Below, piece after piece: positions 1 through 6,692 of a stretch of 12,164 nucleotides of DNA. The position numbers were made by a program, and so were the translations under genes. Positions within the stretch are counted from its first letter, which is position 1; each line of letters begins with the position of its first letter. The stretch spans positions 1 to 12,164 of the forward strand of contig SFJN01000068.1 in NCBI GenBank assembly GCA_004555055.1, written 5' to 3'. The stretch is from Bacteroidales bacterium. Its GTDB lineage: Bacteria; Bacteroidota; Bacteroidia; Bacteroidales; Bacteroidaceae. Below the pieces are notes generated by a model. It saw only the letters and a program-made list of their open reading frames with translations. It was not told the DNA's origin and did no database searches.

Positions 1-1
1 T

Positions 2-33
2 AAACACTTACATAGCCCGCTATGCGCGTGTTT
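2..33. other. Two-tier hairpin at left edge
   Basis: AAACAC (2-7) pairs with GTGTTT (28-33), and inside it CATAGC (11-16) is the reverse complement of GCTATG (19-24). The two stems are separated by 3-base internal loops on each side. No T-run follows on the + strand, so it is not a textbook intrinsic terminator. It may still end the transcription unit lying to the left of the window. Confidence 0.35.
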
Positions 34-177
34 GCAGGACAGAAATCTACTGTGCGATAGTTCGAAAACTGTCTCAAGCTAATTTATAGAACATCCCTTA
101 TCAAAGTTTGGGCATTCTTCTATGTTTGCCGTCAACTGGGCGTGATACGGTGTCTGTGAGAATATGCACAAATTCCG

Positions 178-210
178 TTTGCACAGCATCGTAGATACCG
201 CCTAATTTGT
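178..210 (+). promoter_or_regulatory. Candidate Bacteroidetes-type promoter for rsmE
   Basis: TTTG at 178-181 is followed after 21 bases by TAATTTGT (203-210), which resembles the Bacteroidetes sigma-factor pair TTTG (-33) / TAnnTTTG (-7) but lacks one T in the -7 box. Start of transcription would fall near 216-220, giving a leader of about 70 bases. A second -7-like box, TATTTTCG (263-270), lies nearer the gene but has no TTTG at the right distance. The assignment rests on motif match only. Confidence 0.4.
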
Positions 211-289
211 GGCAAAATTAACGATTTTTCCTATATGCGCTGATGATTTCATAAAAAAATCGTATTTTCGTGGCCAAAACATCCCGAAT

Positions 290-1048
290 ATGAAAGAACG
301 ACATCTCTTTTATGCGCCCGAGGCCGCTACGGCCCATGCCCTGAGTGCTGACGATGCCGCCCATGCCCTTCGCGTGCTCCGTATCAGGGAAGGCGATGAG
401 CTGTGGGCGACCGATGGCTGTGGAAACTTTTTCGAGGGCACGGCGATGCCCGGTGGCAGCAGCAAGCATCCGGAGTGTTTCATCGACATTGCCGCCACTA
501 CGCCTTGGCAGCGTCCTTGGCAAAGCGAAATCCACCTGGCGGTGGTCCCCACAAAGCATATCGACCGCATAGAATGGATGATGGAAAAAGCCACTGAGGT
601 GGGCCTTGACGCCTTCCATCTTCTCTGTTGTGCCAACTCCGAGCGGCGGGTTGTGAAGACCGACCGGCTGGAGAAAATCGTCATCTCTGCCATGAAGCAG
701 AGCCATAAAGCGCTGAAGCCGTCGGTGAGTGAACTGACCGACTTCGCGAAGTTCATTGCCGAACCTTTCGACGGTGACAAATTCATTGCCCACTGTTACG
801 ACCAATGCGATGTGGGAGACGGAGAAAAGGCCTTCCTGTTCGATGTCGTGCGCCGCGATGTCCCCACACTGGTCCTCGTAGGTCCTGAAGGTGACTTTAG
901 CATCGAAGAGGTGCGTGCGGCACAGGCTGCCGGCTTCCGTAGCGTTACACTCGGGGAGAGCCGTCTGCGCACAGAGACTGCAGCCCTCACTGCCGTGATG
1001 TTCGCCCATCTGCGCAAGACGTGGAACGCTGCACAGGTACAAGAATAG
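290..1048 (+). CDS. rsmE: 16S rRNA (uracil1498-N3)-methyltransferase RsmE
   Basis: This SPOUT-class enzyme uses S-adenosylmethionine to methylate N3 of U1498 in 16S rRNA, in the decoding region of the 30S subunit. The 252-residue product has the family length. Residues 1 to about 68 form the PUA-like RNA-binding domain (MKERHLFYAP start, then HALRVLR). The C-terminal knot carries EKATEVG (99-105), SERR (117-120), GPEGDFS (198-204) and LGESRLRTETA (221-231), the family's SAM-binding signatures. I chose the ATG at 290: the frame extends upstream to a GTG at 209, but those extra 27 residues match nothing in the family, which normally begins at the RHLFY block. The kinase-RapZ gene starts 25 bases after the stop, so the two are probably co-transcribed. 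Confidence 0.95.
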   Translation: MKERHLFYAPEAATAHALSADDAAHALRVLRIREGDELWATDGCGNFFEGTAMPGGSSKHPECFIDIAATTPWQRPWQSEIHLAVVPTKHIDRIEWMMEKATEVGLDAFHLLCCANSERRVVKTDRLEKIVISAMKQSHKALKPSVSELTDFAKFIAEPFDGDKFIAHCYDQCDVGDGEKAFLFDVVRRDVPTLVLVGPEGDFSIEEVRAAQAAGFRSVTLGESRLRTETAALTAVMFAHLRKTWNAAQVQE

Positions 1049-1073
1049 ACCTTTCGGGAAATCCAAAGAAATC

Positions 1074-2573
1074 ATGCAACAACTAATCTCTCTCTATAAA
1101 TCCACCTATGGCCGTCCTCCCCTCAAGGCAGAGACATTGGCCAAGGCCGGCAGTAACCGGCAGTATGTGCGTCTGACGTCGGCCGCGGGCTTTGAGCCGC
1201 GGAGTGTCATCGGTGTCATTGGCACTGCCGTGGAGGAAAACCGCACGTTCGTCTATCTGGCACGCCATTTCGGGGCGGCCGGACTCCCTGTTCCCCAGAT
1301 TCTTGCCGTCAGCGACGACGAAAGTCGTTACTTGCAGACCGACCTCGGAAGCCTTGCGCTTTACGATGCCCTTGCCCATGGACGGCAGTCGGAAGAGGGG
1401 TACAGCGAGGAGGAACAGCAGCTGCTGTTGAAGACCATACGCTTGCTGCCGCATATTCAGGTGGAAGGTGCCGCAGGACTTGAGGCTGACCGCCTGCTGC
1501 CACCGGAGCGTTTCGATGCCCAGGCTGCCATGTTCGACCTCAACTATTTCAAATACTGTTTCCTGCGTACCACAGACCTCCCCGTCGACGAGGTGCGTCT
1601 GGAGGCGGACTTCCAGCAGCTTTCTGCCGACCTTGCCGCCTGCGGAGCCGGACATTGCACCTTCCTCTACCGCGATTTCCAGGCCCGCAACGTGATGCTT
1701 GTCGACGATGAACCGTACGTCATTGACTTCCAGGGCGGACAGTGCGGACCTTTGCAATACGATGTGGCCTCCTTCCTCTGGCAGGCTTCGGCACGCTATT
1801 CCCAGCGTCTGCGCGAAGTGCTCATCAATGCCTACCTCGACGAGCTCGAGACGCTGCAGCCCGTTGACCGCCGGGAGTTCCGCTGCCGGCTCATGCGTTT
1901 CGTCCTATTCCGCCTTCTTCAGGTGCTCGGGGCCTATGGTCTGAGGGGTTATTTCGAACGCAAGAAGTATTTCATCGATTCCATCCCCCATGCCTTGGCA
2001 AGCCTCCGCCGCCTTCTTTTCGAGGGGGTAGCCGACTCCTATCCCTATCTGAAGGATACGCTGCAACGTCTGACGGAGATGCCGCGCTTCAACACCCCCT
2101 CGCCCGATGTCCTGCGCCATGCTGCCCGGAGCTGTTCCGAACAGGTAGCTGCACAGCGTCCTTTAGTGGTGCGCATTTTCAGCTTCAGTTATAAAAAAGG
2201 CATTCCCGCCGATGAGAGCGGCAACGGCGGAGGCTATGTCTTCGACTGCCGCTCAACCCACAATCCCGGACGCTATGAGCCTTACAAAAAGTTGACGGGA
2301 ATGGACGAGGCGGTAATCAGATTCCTTGAAGACGATGGTGAAATCCTCACTTTCCTCGATTCCGTATACCGTCTTGCCGATGCCCATTGCCAACGCTACA
2401 TCGAACGCGGTTTCACCGATTTGATGTTTTCTTTCGGCTGCACCGGCGGACAACACCGTTCGGTGTACTGTGCCGAGCACCTCGCTGCCCATCTCCATGA
2501 GAAGTTCGGCATAGAAATCCGCCTTGTGCACCGCGAACAGGGCGTCAGCCGCACATTTGAAGCCAGACATTGA
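1074..2573 (+). CDS. AmgK-like sugar kinase fused to RapZ C-terminal domain
   Basis: The 499-residue protein joins two modules. Residues 1 to about 330 are an aminoglycoside-phosphotransferase-fold kinase: nucleotide loop AGSNRQYVRL (25-34), catalytic loop YRDFQARN (199-206, base D201) and metal-binding IDFQGG (217-222, D218). This is closest in pattern to AmgK-type kinases that phosphorylate MurNAc/GlcNAc at the anomeric position in cell-wall recycling. Residues about 363-490 match the C-terminal domain of RapZ/YvcJ: YVFDCRSTHNPGR (388-400), LTGMD (407-411) and GCTGGQHRSVY (455-465). In Escherichia coli that domain binds glucosamine-6-phosphate. The P-loop N-terminal domain of true RapZ is absent and the kinase takes its place. 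No MurU-like nucleotidyltransferase is adjacent. It follows rsmE by 25 bases. The domain calls are firm; the substrate is inferred. Confidence 0.85.
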   Translation: MQQLISLYKSTYGRPPLKAETLAKAGSNRQYVRLTSAAGFEPRSVIGVIGTAVEENRTFVYLARHFGAAGLPVPQILAVSDDESRYLQTDLGSLALYDALAHGRQSEEGYSEEEQQLLLKTIRLLPHIQVEGAAGLEADRLLPPERFDAQAAMFDLNYFKYCFLRTTDLPVDEVRLEADFQQLSADLAACGAGHCTFLYRDFQARNVMLVDDEPYVIDFQGGQCGPLQYDVASFLWQASARYSQRLREVLINAYLDELETLQPVDRREFRCRLMRFVLFRLLQVLGAYGLRGYFERKKYFIDSIPHALASLRRLLFEGVADSYPYLKDTLQRLTEMPRFNTPSPDVLRHAARSCSEQVAAQRPLVVRIFSFSYKKGIPADESGNGGGYVFDCRSTHNPGRYEPYKKLTGMDEAVIRFLEDDGEILTFLDSVYRLADAHCQRYIERGFTDLMFSFGCTGGQHRSVYCAEHLAAHLHEKFGIEIRLVHREQGVSRTFEARH

Positions 2574-2650
2574 AAGTAGGTGGACGGAGTTCCCTTTCCT
2601 GATTGGTCCAGGACAGACCCTCCGCATCTCCGCAACGGAATATAATATGT

Positions 2651-2704
2651 AGACCCACCGGTTGCCATGCAGGCTGTTGATGCCTGTCAGCAATCGGTGG
2701 GTCT
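2651..2704. terminator. Convergent two-tier hairpin terminator
   Basis: A 15-base left arm (2651-2665, AGACCCACCGGTTGC) pairs with 2690-2704 (GCAATCGGTGGGTCT) with one G-T wobble. Inside it a second stem CAGGC (2670-2674) / GCCTG (2682-2686) closes a 7-base loop. It sits between the + strand kinase-RapZ stop (2573) and the - strand Omp28-like stop (2762). The flanks are AT-rich on both sides (TATAATATG before, GTATTTACATTT after), so it probably ends both transcripts. The T-runs are weak, but the stem is very stable. Confidence 0.75.
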
Positions 2705-2761
2705 GTATTTACATTTGGCCGTATGTACCTTTATGTTTTCGGCTTTCGTCTAGGAATCGTT

Positions 2762-4618
2762 TCAACGTACAATCTTACGTCCGTTGCTGTCGATGCATAT
2801 ACCATGTTGCCGGACACCGTTACCTATACGGCGGCCCTGAAGGTCATAGCAGACGGGCGAAGCGGGTGTGACGGTGGGGGCGGTGATGCCGAGACTCTCG
2901 TCGGTATAGCGTAGGCTGCCGGCGTTCAGGAGGAAGTTGTTGTACATGTCATCCTCGCTTACGAAGTGGAGAAATGCCACAATGTCGCAGTTCTTCTTGT
3001 CAAGAACGGGCAGGGGTGAAACTTTCTCGGGCAGGTCGTAGGTGACACTGAAGGTGCATGCGTTGCCATCGTTGACGGTGGTGATGACTTCGCCTGTGGG
3101 TTCGGTGAAGGCATGGCGGATGACACCGTTGTGACGGAACTTTTCGGCAAGGTCGTCAGGGGCATCCTCGAATTCCGTGAGGCCTTTCTGGAAGAATGTG
3201 GTGGTGGGGATGCCGCTTTCTACAAGGTAACATGTGAGGTGTATGGGCATACCCTCGGCAACGATGTCGCGGTTGACGGTTCCGCTTACGGTGACAGCTT
3301 TGCGGCCTTCATTGAGGTTTACGTGCACCTCTGCCAGTGCCGGCACCTGGCTGACGGCGGTGATGGCTTCGGTGTAGGGCGTGGTTTCGGCCACTTTGGC
3401 CCCCATGACGGGCGAATTGTAGCCGGCAAACACGCGGCGGTCGTACATCACGGCAGGGTTGTAGCTCGTCTCCTTGCCGAAGAGGAAGAGGAGTCCGCGG
3501 TCAGCTTCCTGGGTGAACATGTCAGCCTGGAATCCGGAGTGGTGCGCCACGTAGAGCAGCGGATTGCCCTGGCTGCGCCATTCTTCCATCGCCTGGTCGA
3601 GGTAATAGACCATGAAGGGGCAGTTGATGCAATACTGGCTTGTGAATTCCTCGACAAGAGGTATGCGGCGGAAGGCGTCGTCCATGACGAGGAAACTGGT
3701 GGTGAAGCTCACGCCGCGGCCTTGTGCGTCGAGGCTTTCACCCTCGGTGGGTGTAAGCTCGGTGACGTTCAGTGTGAGGGGCTGTGCCGTGCCGTTGAGG
3801 CTGGGCGACATCACCTTGTAATCGATGATGCGGGCATCGAAGGGAGCAAGGGGATTGTCCGAAAGGTCGAGATGATGGATGTGGGTCTCGCCGGCAGCAT
3901 CTTCTGATTTGAAGGCAAGTGCCTTGACGCTCTGTGCGCTTTGGTTGTGGACATAGAGCTTACCGTTCATCAGTGCCGATGGACGTACGGTGAGGTCGTT
4001 GCCCTTGAAGCTCACGTGTGCGGTTCCCGAAAGCAGGCCGTCGGGGGCCTTCACTGCGGGGTCGAGGTCCTCGACAATGGCTTCGAGAAGGAGCACACTG
4101 CCCGAACGGGTTTTCCACCCTTCTTTTTGGACATTGAGGAAATAGCTGTTGGGGGCTTCGGCACCATTGTACACGCCAAAGGGATAGGGCGTGCCCATGG
4201 TCTCGTAGACTGAGGCACCGAGATAGAGCGGTGCGTCGCCGATGACGGCCGGTGTCTGGAAGAGCACTTCGTTCCAGCCTTCGTAGAATTTGCAGGTAGT
4301 CTTCGACATCGTGGCACCGTCGATTTCGTTTTCTGCATGGAAAACATAGCGGTCGGAGGCACGTTGCGAGGAGGTGTATGCCGTGCGGGCGAAGAGGCGT
4401 ACACCCAGGATGCGTTGGCCCTTGAGGCGTGCAACGGCAGGGTCGGTGGCAGGGTCGAGGCAGATGGCCACCTGCATCAGTCCGCTTTCGCCGGTACCCA
4501 CAGCGGAGAGGTGTTCGCTGCTGAGCGTCTGCGGGCAGTAACCATAATATATTTTGTCCTCAGCTTGTGCGTAGAAAGTGACTACAAGGAAGAGGAAAAG
4601 GGAGAAAATTCGTTTCAT
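2762..4618 (-). CDS. Secreted Omp28-like protein with CxxC thioredoxin-type site
   Basis: The 618-residue product starts with a signal peptide (MKRIFSLFLFLVVTFYAQA, cut near residue 19). Residues about 20-300 look like beta-rich extracellular sequence. Residues 319-400 match Omp28-related outer-membrane proteins, with a thioredoxin-like site LVEEFTSQYCINCP (321-334; C330, C333) and the downstream PAVMYDRR (388-395) that normally carries the cis-proline segment. The C-terminus (588-618) is a short YDLQGRRI...GRKIV tail common on secreted Prevotella/Bacteroides proteins and reminiscent of a type IX secretion sorting end. I chose the ATG at 4618 because it begins the signal peptide; the frame stays open upstream to an ATG at 4750. 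It is the last gene of the five-gene minus-strand run and a paralogue of its upstream neighbour. A redox role is inferred from the cysteines. Confidence 0.8.
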   Translation of the reverse strand: MKRIFSLFLFLVVTFYAQAEDKIYYGYCPQTLSSEHLSAVGTGESGLMQVAICLDPATDPAVARLKGQRILGVRLFARTAYTSSQRASDRYVFHAENEIDGATMSKTTCKFYEGWNEVLFQTPAVIGDAPLYLGASVYETMGTPYPFGVYNGAEAPNSYFLNVQKEGWKTRSGSVLLLEAIVEDLDPAVKAPDGLLSGTAHVSFKGNDLTVRPSALMNGKLYVHNQSAQSVKALAFKSEDAAGETHIHHLDLSDNPLAPFDARIIDYKVMSPSLNGTAQPLTLNVTELTPTEGESLDAQGRGVSFTTSFLVMDDAFRRIPLVEEFTSQYCINCPFMVYYLDQAMEEWRSQGNPLLYVAHHSGFQADMFTQEADRGLLFLFGKETSYNPAVMYDRRVFAGYNSPVMGAKVAETTPYTEAITAVSQVPALAEVHVNLNEGRKAVTVSGTVNRDIVAEGMPIHLTCYLVESGIPTTTFFQKGLTEFEDAPDDLAEKFRHNGVIRHAFTEPTGEVITTVNDGNACTFSVTYDLPEKVSPLPVLDKKNCDIVAFLHFVSEDDMYNNFLLNAGSLRYTDESLGITAPTVTPASPVCYDLQGRRIGNGVRQHGICIDSNGRKIVR

Positions 4619-4624
4619 AGGCTT

Positions 4625-4654
4625 GGGGATGTGGGTGGGGTAGGGGGGGGAGGG
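4625..4654 (-). promoter_or_regulatory. C-rich leader with C8 tract upstream of Omp28-like gene
   Basis: On the minus strand the 36 bases before the ATG at 4618 are almost entirely C-rich with no Shine-Dalgarno sequence. They include a run of eight C (G8 at 4643-4650 on the + strand). The segment 4625-4642 resembles 6634-6653 in front of the paralogous gene: both read GGGGAT...GTGGGTGG...TA on the + strand. The similarity suggests that the leader was duplicated along with the gene. Whether it contains a promoter or only a 5' untranslated region cannot be told. Confidence 0.4.
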
Positions 4655-4702
4655 CACATATTTTTTCGGGTTTTCCGTAGGGTCCGCAGCATTTCCGCTG
4701 CC

Positions 4703-4761
4703 TTCGTTACCGGCACTCGGCATAGTCCGGGTGAACATCGCCTTATGCATTCGGTAACGAA
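4703..4761 (-). other. Intercistronic inverted repeat between Omp28-like paralogues
   Basis: A perfect 10-base inverted repeat, TTCGTTACCG (4703-4712) and CGGTAACGAA (4752-4761), encloses a second stem CACTCGG (4714-4720) / CCGGGTG (4727-4733) with a 6-base loop and one wobble pair. It begins 22 bases after the stop of the upstream gene (4784) on the minus strand. No T-run follows. It is more likely a partial terminator or an RNA-stabilising structure that sets the ratio of the two paralogues than a full intrinsic terminator. Confidence 0.55.
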
Positions 4762-4783
4762 TTGCGCCCTATGGTCTGACCGT

Positions 4784-6628
4784 TTATTTGCGTATCATCT
4801 TGCGGCCTCCCTGAATGTAGATGCCTCCTTTGGCCTCAGCTGCCGAATTGAGGCGGCGGCCCTGGAGGTCGTAGACGGGCGATGCCGTGTCGGGAGTGGG
4901 GGCGGTGATGTGTCCGATGCCATCTTGGCCGGCAGGCAGGAGCGGACATGAGGTGGAATTGATGACGTCGCGGTTCCACCGGTCGCCGTCTTCCGGTGTG
5001 CGGTTGAGGAATGCTACCACGCGCATCTTTTCAAGGTTCCACTCTTCAGGATAGAGGTCGGTGGTGAAGGTGGCGGTGAAGTCGCCGCTCTCCACGTCAA
5101 GCTTGTCGCCCCAATAGTGGGTGAGGCATGCGCGCTGAAGGTTCTGGTGGTGATATTCGCCCTTTCCGAGTTCGTCCTGTTCCTGCGAATCGGTATAGAC
5201 ACCGTCCTCGAGCAGGCTCACTGTCAGGTGCAGCCGTCGTCCGGGTGCCAAAACGCCCTCGGCAATGTGTCCGCTGACGCTGACGGTGATAGTGCTTTTG
5301 TCGTCGGCAACGGCGGTCGTGGCCTCAAGGCGTGCGAATGTAGGCCGGGCAAGGTGCGGTTCGTAGCAGTAGTCGGCAAATTCGGGGAGGATGACGCTGT
5401 GATAGGGCGCACGGTCCTCAAGTCCCATGGCAATGAGGGGCAGGTTGGCGGTGCGGTCCACGGTGATGGCTGGTATGATGACGGCCGAGGAGTCGTTGTC
5501 GCTCATGTCGAGCATGAGTCGTGTAGCCTCGTCGTCACCGAGCATCCACTGGTCATCGAGATGTTGTGCCATGAGGTTCAGCTTTTCGCTGTAGCGCTCG
5601 TATCCTGGCAGGAAGTATTCATCGTAGTATCGCGGCACGTAGTAGACGTTCTCGCTTTGGTAGAATTCCACGAGCGATGTGCGCTGGTATTCGGCAGCCA
5701 CATCGGCAGGCACTTTGGTGGTTTGGTATTCCACCTCGTCGGTGATACCGTTGTTGTACGACCCTACCTTGGTGATGCGGAGGGTGTGGACGCCGTCGCC
5801 GAGCGCCCATACAGGGACGGTGACACGTTTCTGCATGCCTGATTCAATGGTGGTGCCGAGGTTTACCGTCTGCGTCTTTACCTCATCGCCCATTTTGTAT
5901 TCGAGTGTGAGCTTGCTGACGCTGTTCGTTCCGCAGTTTTTGATGGAGAGGAGTCCGTCGTCAGCTTTGCCTTCGGTGATGGTAGGATAGGTGATGAGCC
6001 CCAGGGGTTGCACCTTGTTGGTGAAAGTTCCTTCGACGATGAGGTCGACGCAGAGTGTGGCCTTGTCGCTGTCGTCCTCCCAGATTTCGTTGCCGTCGGC
6101 ATCGTAGTTCGATTCGATGTCGCCCCAGAGGTAGGCCGATCCGGCCTGTCCGCCAGGATAGCTGGTGGCGATGGCAAAGGTGCCCTGCTTCACCTTCTCG
6201 GCATAGTAGCCGACGTAGAAGGTGCCGAGGTCTTCAGTGAGCTTCATGCCATCGGGGTTGTCGAAATAGATGGTGGTGTATTTTCCCATCATCGGCTGTG
6301 AAGACTTCTCAAATTGCAATGTGCCGCTACCGGTAAGGATGTTTTCCTTGCTGTTGAGTTCGGAGCGCATGAAGATAGTGCAGGGCGAGGAGTAGTCCGG
6401 ATTCGACCATCCGATGCGGATGCCCTTGATGTCTGCGCCAAGGTAGTTGGCATACATATCGGGTGTGATGCGTATGGCGGCACCGAACTTCATGTCCACA
6501 GGCGGCTGTCCGAAGCCGTCGTAGGCCCAGAAGTAGTCTCCGTCGCTTTTGTAGTAACCGATTTTTACGGTAGCTGCCTGCAGAGTCAGTGTCAGCAGTG
6601 CGAGCATGAGGAGGTAGAATCTTTTCAT
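4784..6628 (-). CDS. Secreted Omp28-like paralogue lacking the CxxC cysteines
   Basis: The 614-residue product has a signal peptide (MKRFYLLMLALLTLTLQA, cut near residue 18). Its layout parallels the neighbour at 2762-4618: a beta-rich N-terminal half, then TSLVEFYQSENVYYVPR (317-333) where the neighbour has the CINCP site, then PAITVDR (386-392) matching PAVMYDR. Both active-site cysteines are replaced, so thioredoxin-type redox chemistry is not expected. The C-terminal tail VYDLQGRRL...GGIYIQGGRK (585-610) matches the neighbour's and suggests surface export. The start at 6628 is set by the signal peptide; the frame continues 9 codons upstream without added sense. It follows the thioredoxin-nitroreductase gene by 64 bases. 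Omp28 membership is inferred mostly by comparison with its paralogue. It may be a binding or structural partner. Confidence 0.7.
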   Translation of the reverse strand: MKRFYLLMLALLTLTLQAATVKIGYYKSDGDYFWAYDGFGQPPVDMKFGAAIRITPDMYANYLGADIKGIRIGWSNPDYSSPCTIFMRSELNSKENILTGSGTLQFEKSSQPMMGKYTTIYFDNPDGMKLTEDLGTFYVGYYAEKVKQGTFAIATSYPGGQAGSAYLWGDIESNYDADGNEIWEDDSDKATLCVDLIVEGTFTNKVQPLGLITYPTITEGKADDGLLSIKNCGTNSVSKLTLEYKMGDEVKTQTVNLGTTIESGMQKRVTVPVWALGDGVHTLRITKVGSYNNGITDEVEYQTTKVPADVAAEYQRTSLVEFYQSENVYYVPRYYDEYFLPGYERYSEKLNLMAQHLDDQWMLGDDEATRLMLDMSDNDSSAVIIPAITVDRTANLPLIAMGLEDRAPYHSVILPEFADYCYEPHLARPTFARLEATTAVADDKSTITVSVSGHIAEGVLAPGRRLHLTVSLLEDGVYTDSQEQDELGKGEYHHQNLQRACLTHYWGDKLDVESGDFTATFTTDLYPEEWNLEKMRVVAFLNRTPEDGDRWNRDVINSTSCPLLPAGQDGIGHITAPTPDTASPVYDLQGRRLNSAAEAKGGIYIQGGRKMIRK

Positions 6629-6692
6629 GGGTAGGGGATTATGTGGGTGGTACAATGTGGATGACTATGCGGGAGGAAGCATGTTGTAGATG

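Larger units (their letters stand above)
1..289. other. AT-rich non-coding left edge
   Basis: No confident gene lies before rsmE. The stretch is clearly more AT-rich than the coding DNA to its right. A frame starting at base 3 stays open from the window edge to a TAG at 87-89 (about 28 codons, ending ...RKLSQANL) and could be the 3' end of a gene lying outside the window, but I do not recognise it. On the minus strand a perfect TAnnTTTG box (TAATTTTG, 220-213) could be a leftward promoter; only a 36-codon reading frame follows it, which I do not call. A hairpin at 2-33 and a rightward promoter candidate are listed separately. Confidence 0.4.

Noticed and set aside
3..89. Possible 3' end of a gene entering from the left (28 codons, ending RKLSQANL)
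   Set aside because: Too short, and not similar to any family I recognise; one of several short open frames expected by chance. Sequence to the left would decide.
4619..4750. In-frame N-terminal extension of the CxxC Omp28-like protein to an ATG at 4750
   Set aside because: It would bury the signal peptide 44 residues inside the protein, and it translates the C-rich leader and the intercistronic inverted repeat.
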